From Candidatus Zhuqueibacterota bacterium 4484_219 (GTDB taxonomy: Bacteria; Zhuqueibacterota; JdFR-76; 4484-219): a stretch of 5,509 nucleotides of DNA. The stretch is taken from assembly GCA_002085035.1 (NCBI GenBank), contig MZGM01000150.1, positions 1-5,509 on the forward strand, written 5' to 3'. This document shows, one piece after another, positions 5,330 to 5,509 of the stretch (within the stretch, counting starts at the first letter, position 1; the number at the start of each line of letters is the position of its first letter). Under the pieces are notes generated by a model. That model saw only the letters and a program-made list of their open reading frames with translations. It had not been told where the DNA came from and ran no database searches. The position numbers were made by a program, and so were the translations under genes.

Positions 5330-5509
5330 TCATATTCCCACAGTAAACTCGCGGTCTAAGGTACGATACTGAATCGCTTCGCTGACATGCTGAGGTTTAA
5401 TTTCGGTATCGCCTTCGAGGTCGGCGATAGTTCGAGAAACTTTGAGAATACGATCGTAGGCACGCGCTGAAAGTCCCAGGCGAGTAATTGCTAAACGGAG
5501 TAGTTCTTG
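5330..5509 (-). CDS. ComM/YifB-family Mg-chelatase-like AAA+ ATPase, C-terminal end
   Basis: The last 59 residues of a gene entering from the right edge, ending at TGA (5330-5332). The motif GLSARAYDRILKVSRTIADL (12-31 of the visible part), followed by IKPQHVSEAIQYRTLDREF (37-55), is the highly conserved C-terminal Mg_chelatase_C signature of ComM/YifB proteins (about 500 residues in full). ComM is a hexameric branch-migration helicase that extends recombination during natural transformation; many non-competent bacteria also carry homologues, so competence should not be inferred. The Lon-like and AAA+ domains lie outside the window. It runs convergently toward the structured RNA gene, and I see no minus-strand terminator directly behind it. 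Confidence 0.93.
   Translation of the reverse strand, partial: QELLRLAITRLGLSARAYDRILKVSRTIADLEGDTEIKPQHVSEAIQYRTLDREFTVGI

Overview
The window comes from a bacterial chromosome of moderate, slightly AT-rich composition. It uses ordinary Shine-Dalgarno sites and sigma70-type promoters; several units carry TTGACA or TTGATT, a 17-bp spacer and a TATAAT-like box. The proteins are widely distributed families: a periplasm-facing lytic transglycosylase, a PfkB sugar kinase, an NfeD/slipin protein, DUF2905 and a ComM/YifB Mg-chelatase homologue. The tRNA has no encoded CCA. I cannot place the organism firmly. It does not look like a typical proteobacterium; a Firmicutes or FCB-group lineage (Calditrichota/KSB1-like) is a guess only.

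Layout. At the left edge (1-257, +) is the C-terminal part of an RsbW-type anti-sigma/histidine-kinase-like ATPase. It converges on a leftward lytic transglycosylase (315-1019, -), and the two share a bidirectional terminator at 278-307. Behind the transglycosylase, all on the minus strand, lie its promoter, tandem terminators, a tRNA-Val(CAC) with its own promoter, a PfkB carbohydrate kinase (1323-2246) and a 592-residue membrane protein (2329-4107). A 301-bp gap (4108-4408) then separates this block from a divergent small cysteine-rich protein (4409-4627, +). That gene overlaps tail-to-tail with a DUF2905 membrane protein (4598-4825, -). The right part has no credible protein gene from 4826 to 5329. 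Instead it holds a promoter, a GC-rich and highly self-complementary stretch, and an intrinsic terminator, which together look like a stand-alone structured RNA gene on the plus strand. The C-terminal end of a ComM/YifB protein enters from the right edge on the minus strand (5330-5509).

The two items most worth attention follow. (1) The 592-aa protein joins a ClpP-class NfeD membrane protease and a slipin/stomatin SPFH protein in one polypeptide. These partners are normally separate neighbouring genes, and the usual NfeD C-terminal OB-fold domain is absent at the junction. (2) The RNA at about 5022-5293 has its own TTGACA promoter, a long end-to-end closing helix, several perfect internal hairpins and a terminator. 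It does not match the tmRNA, SRP RNA or RNase P RNA signatures I know; a divergent 6S-like RNA is one possibility. A smaller curiosity is that the lytic transglycosylase promoter fires directly into an intrinsic-terminator-like hairpin in its own 5' leader.

Functionally, the block mixes envelope maintenance (lytic transglycosylase, NfeD-slipin, DUF2905) with general regulation and housekeeping (RsbW-like, tRNA, ComM). Beyond the possible nfeD-slipin/pfkB co-transcription, I see no single pathway linking the genes.
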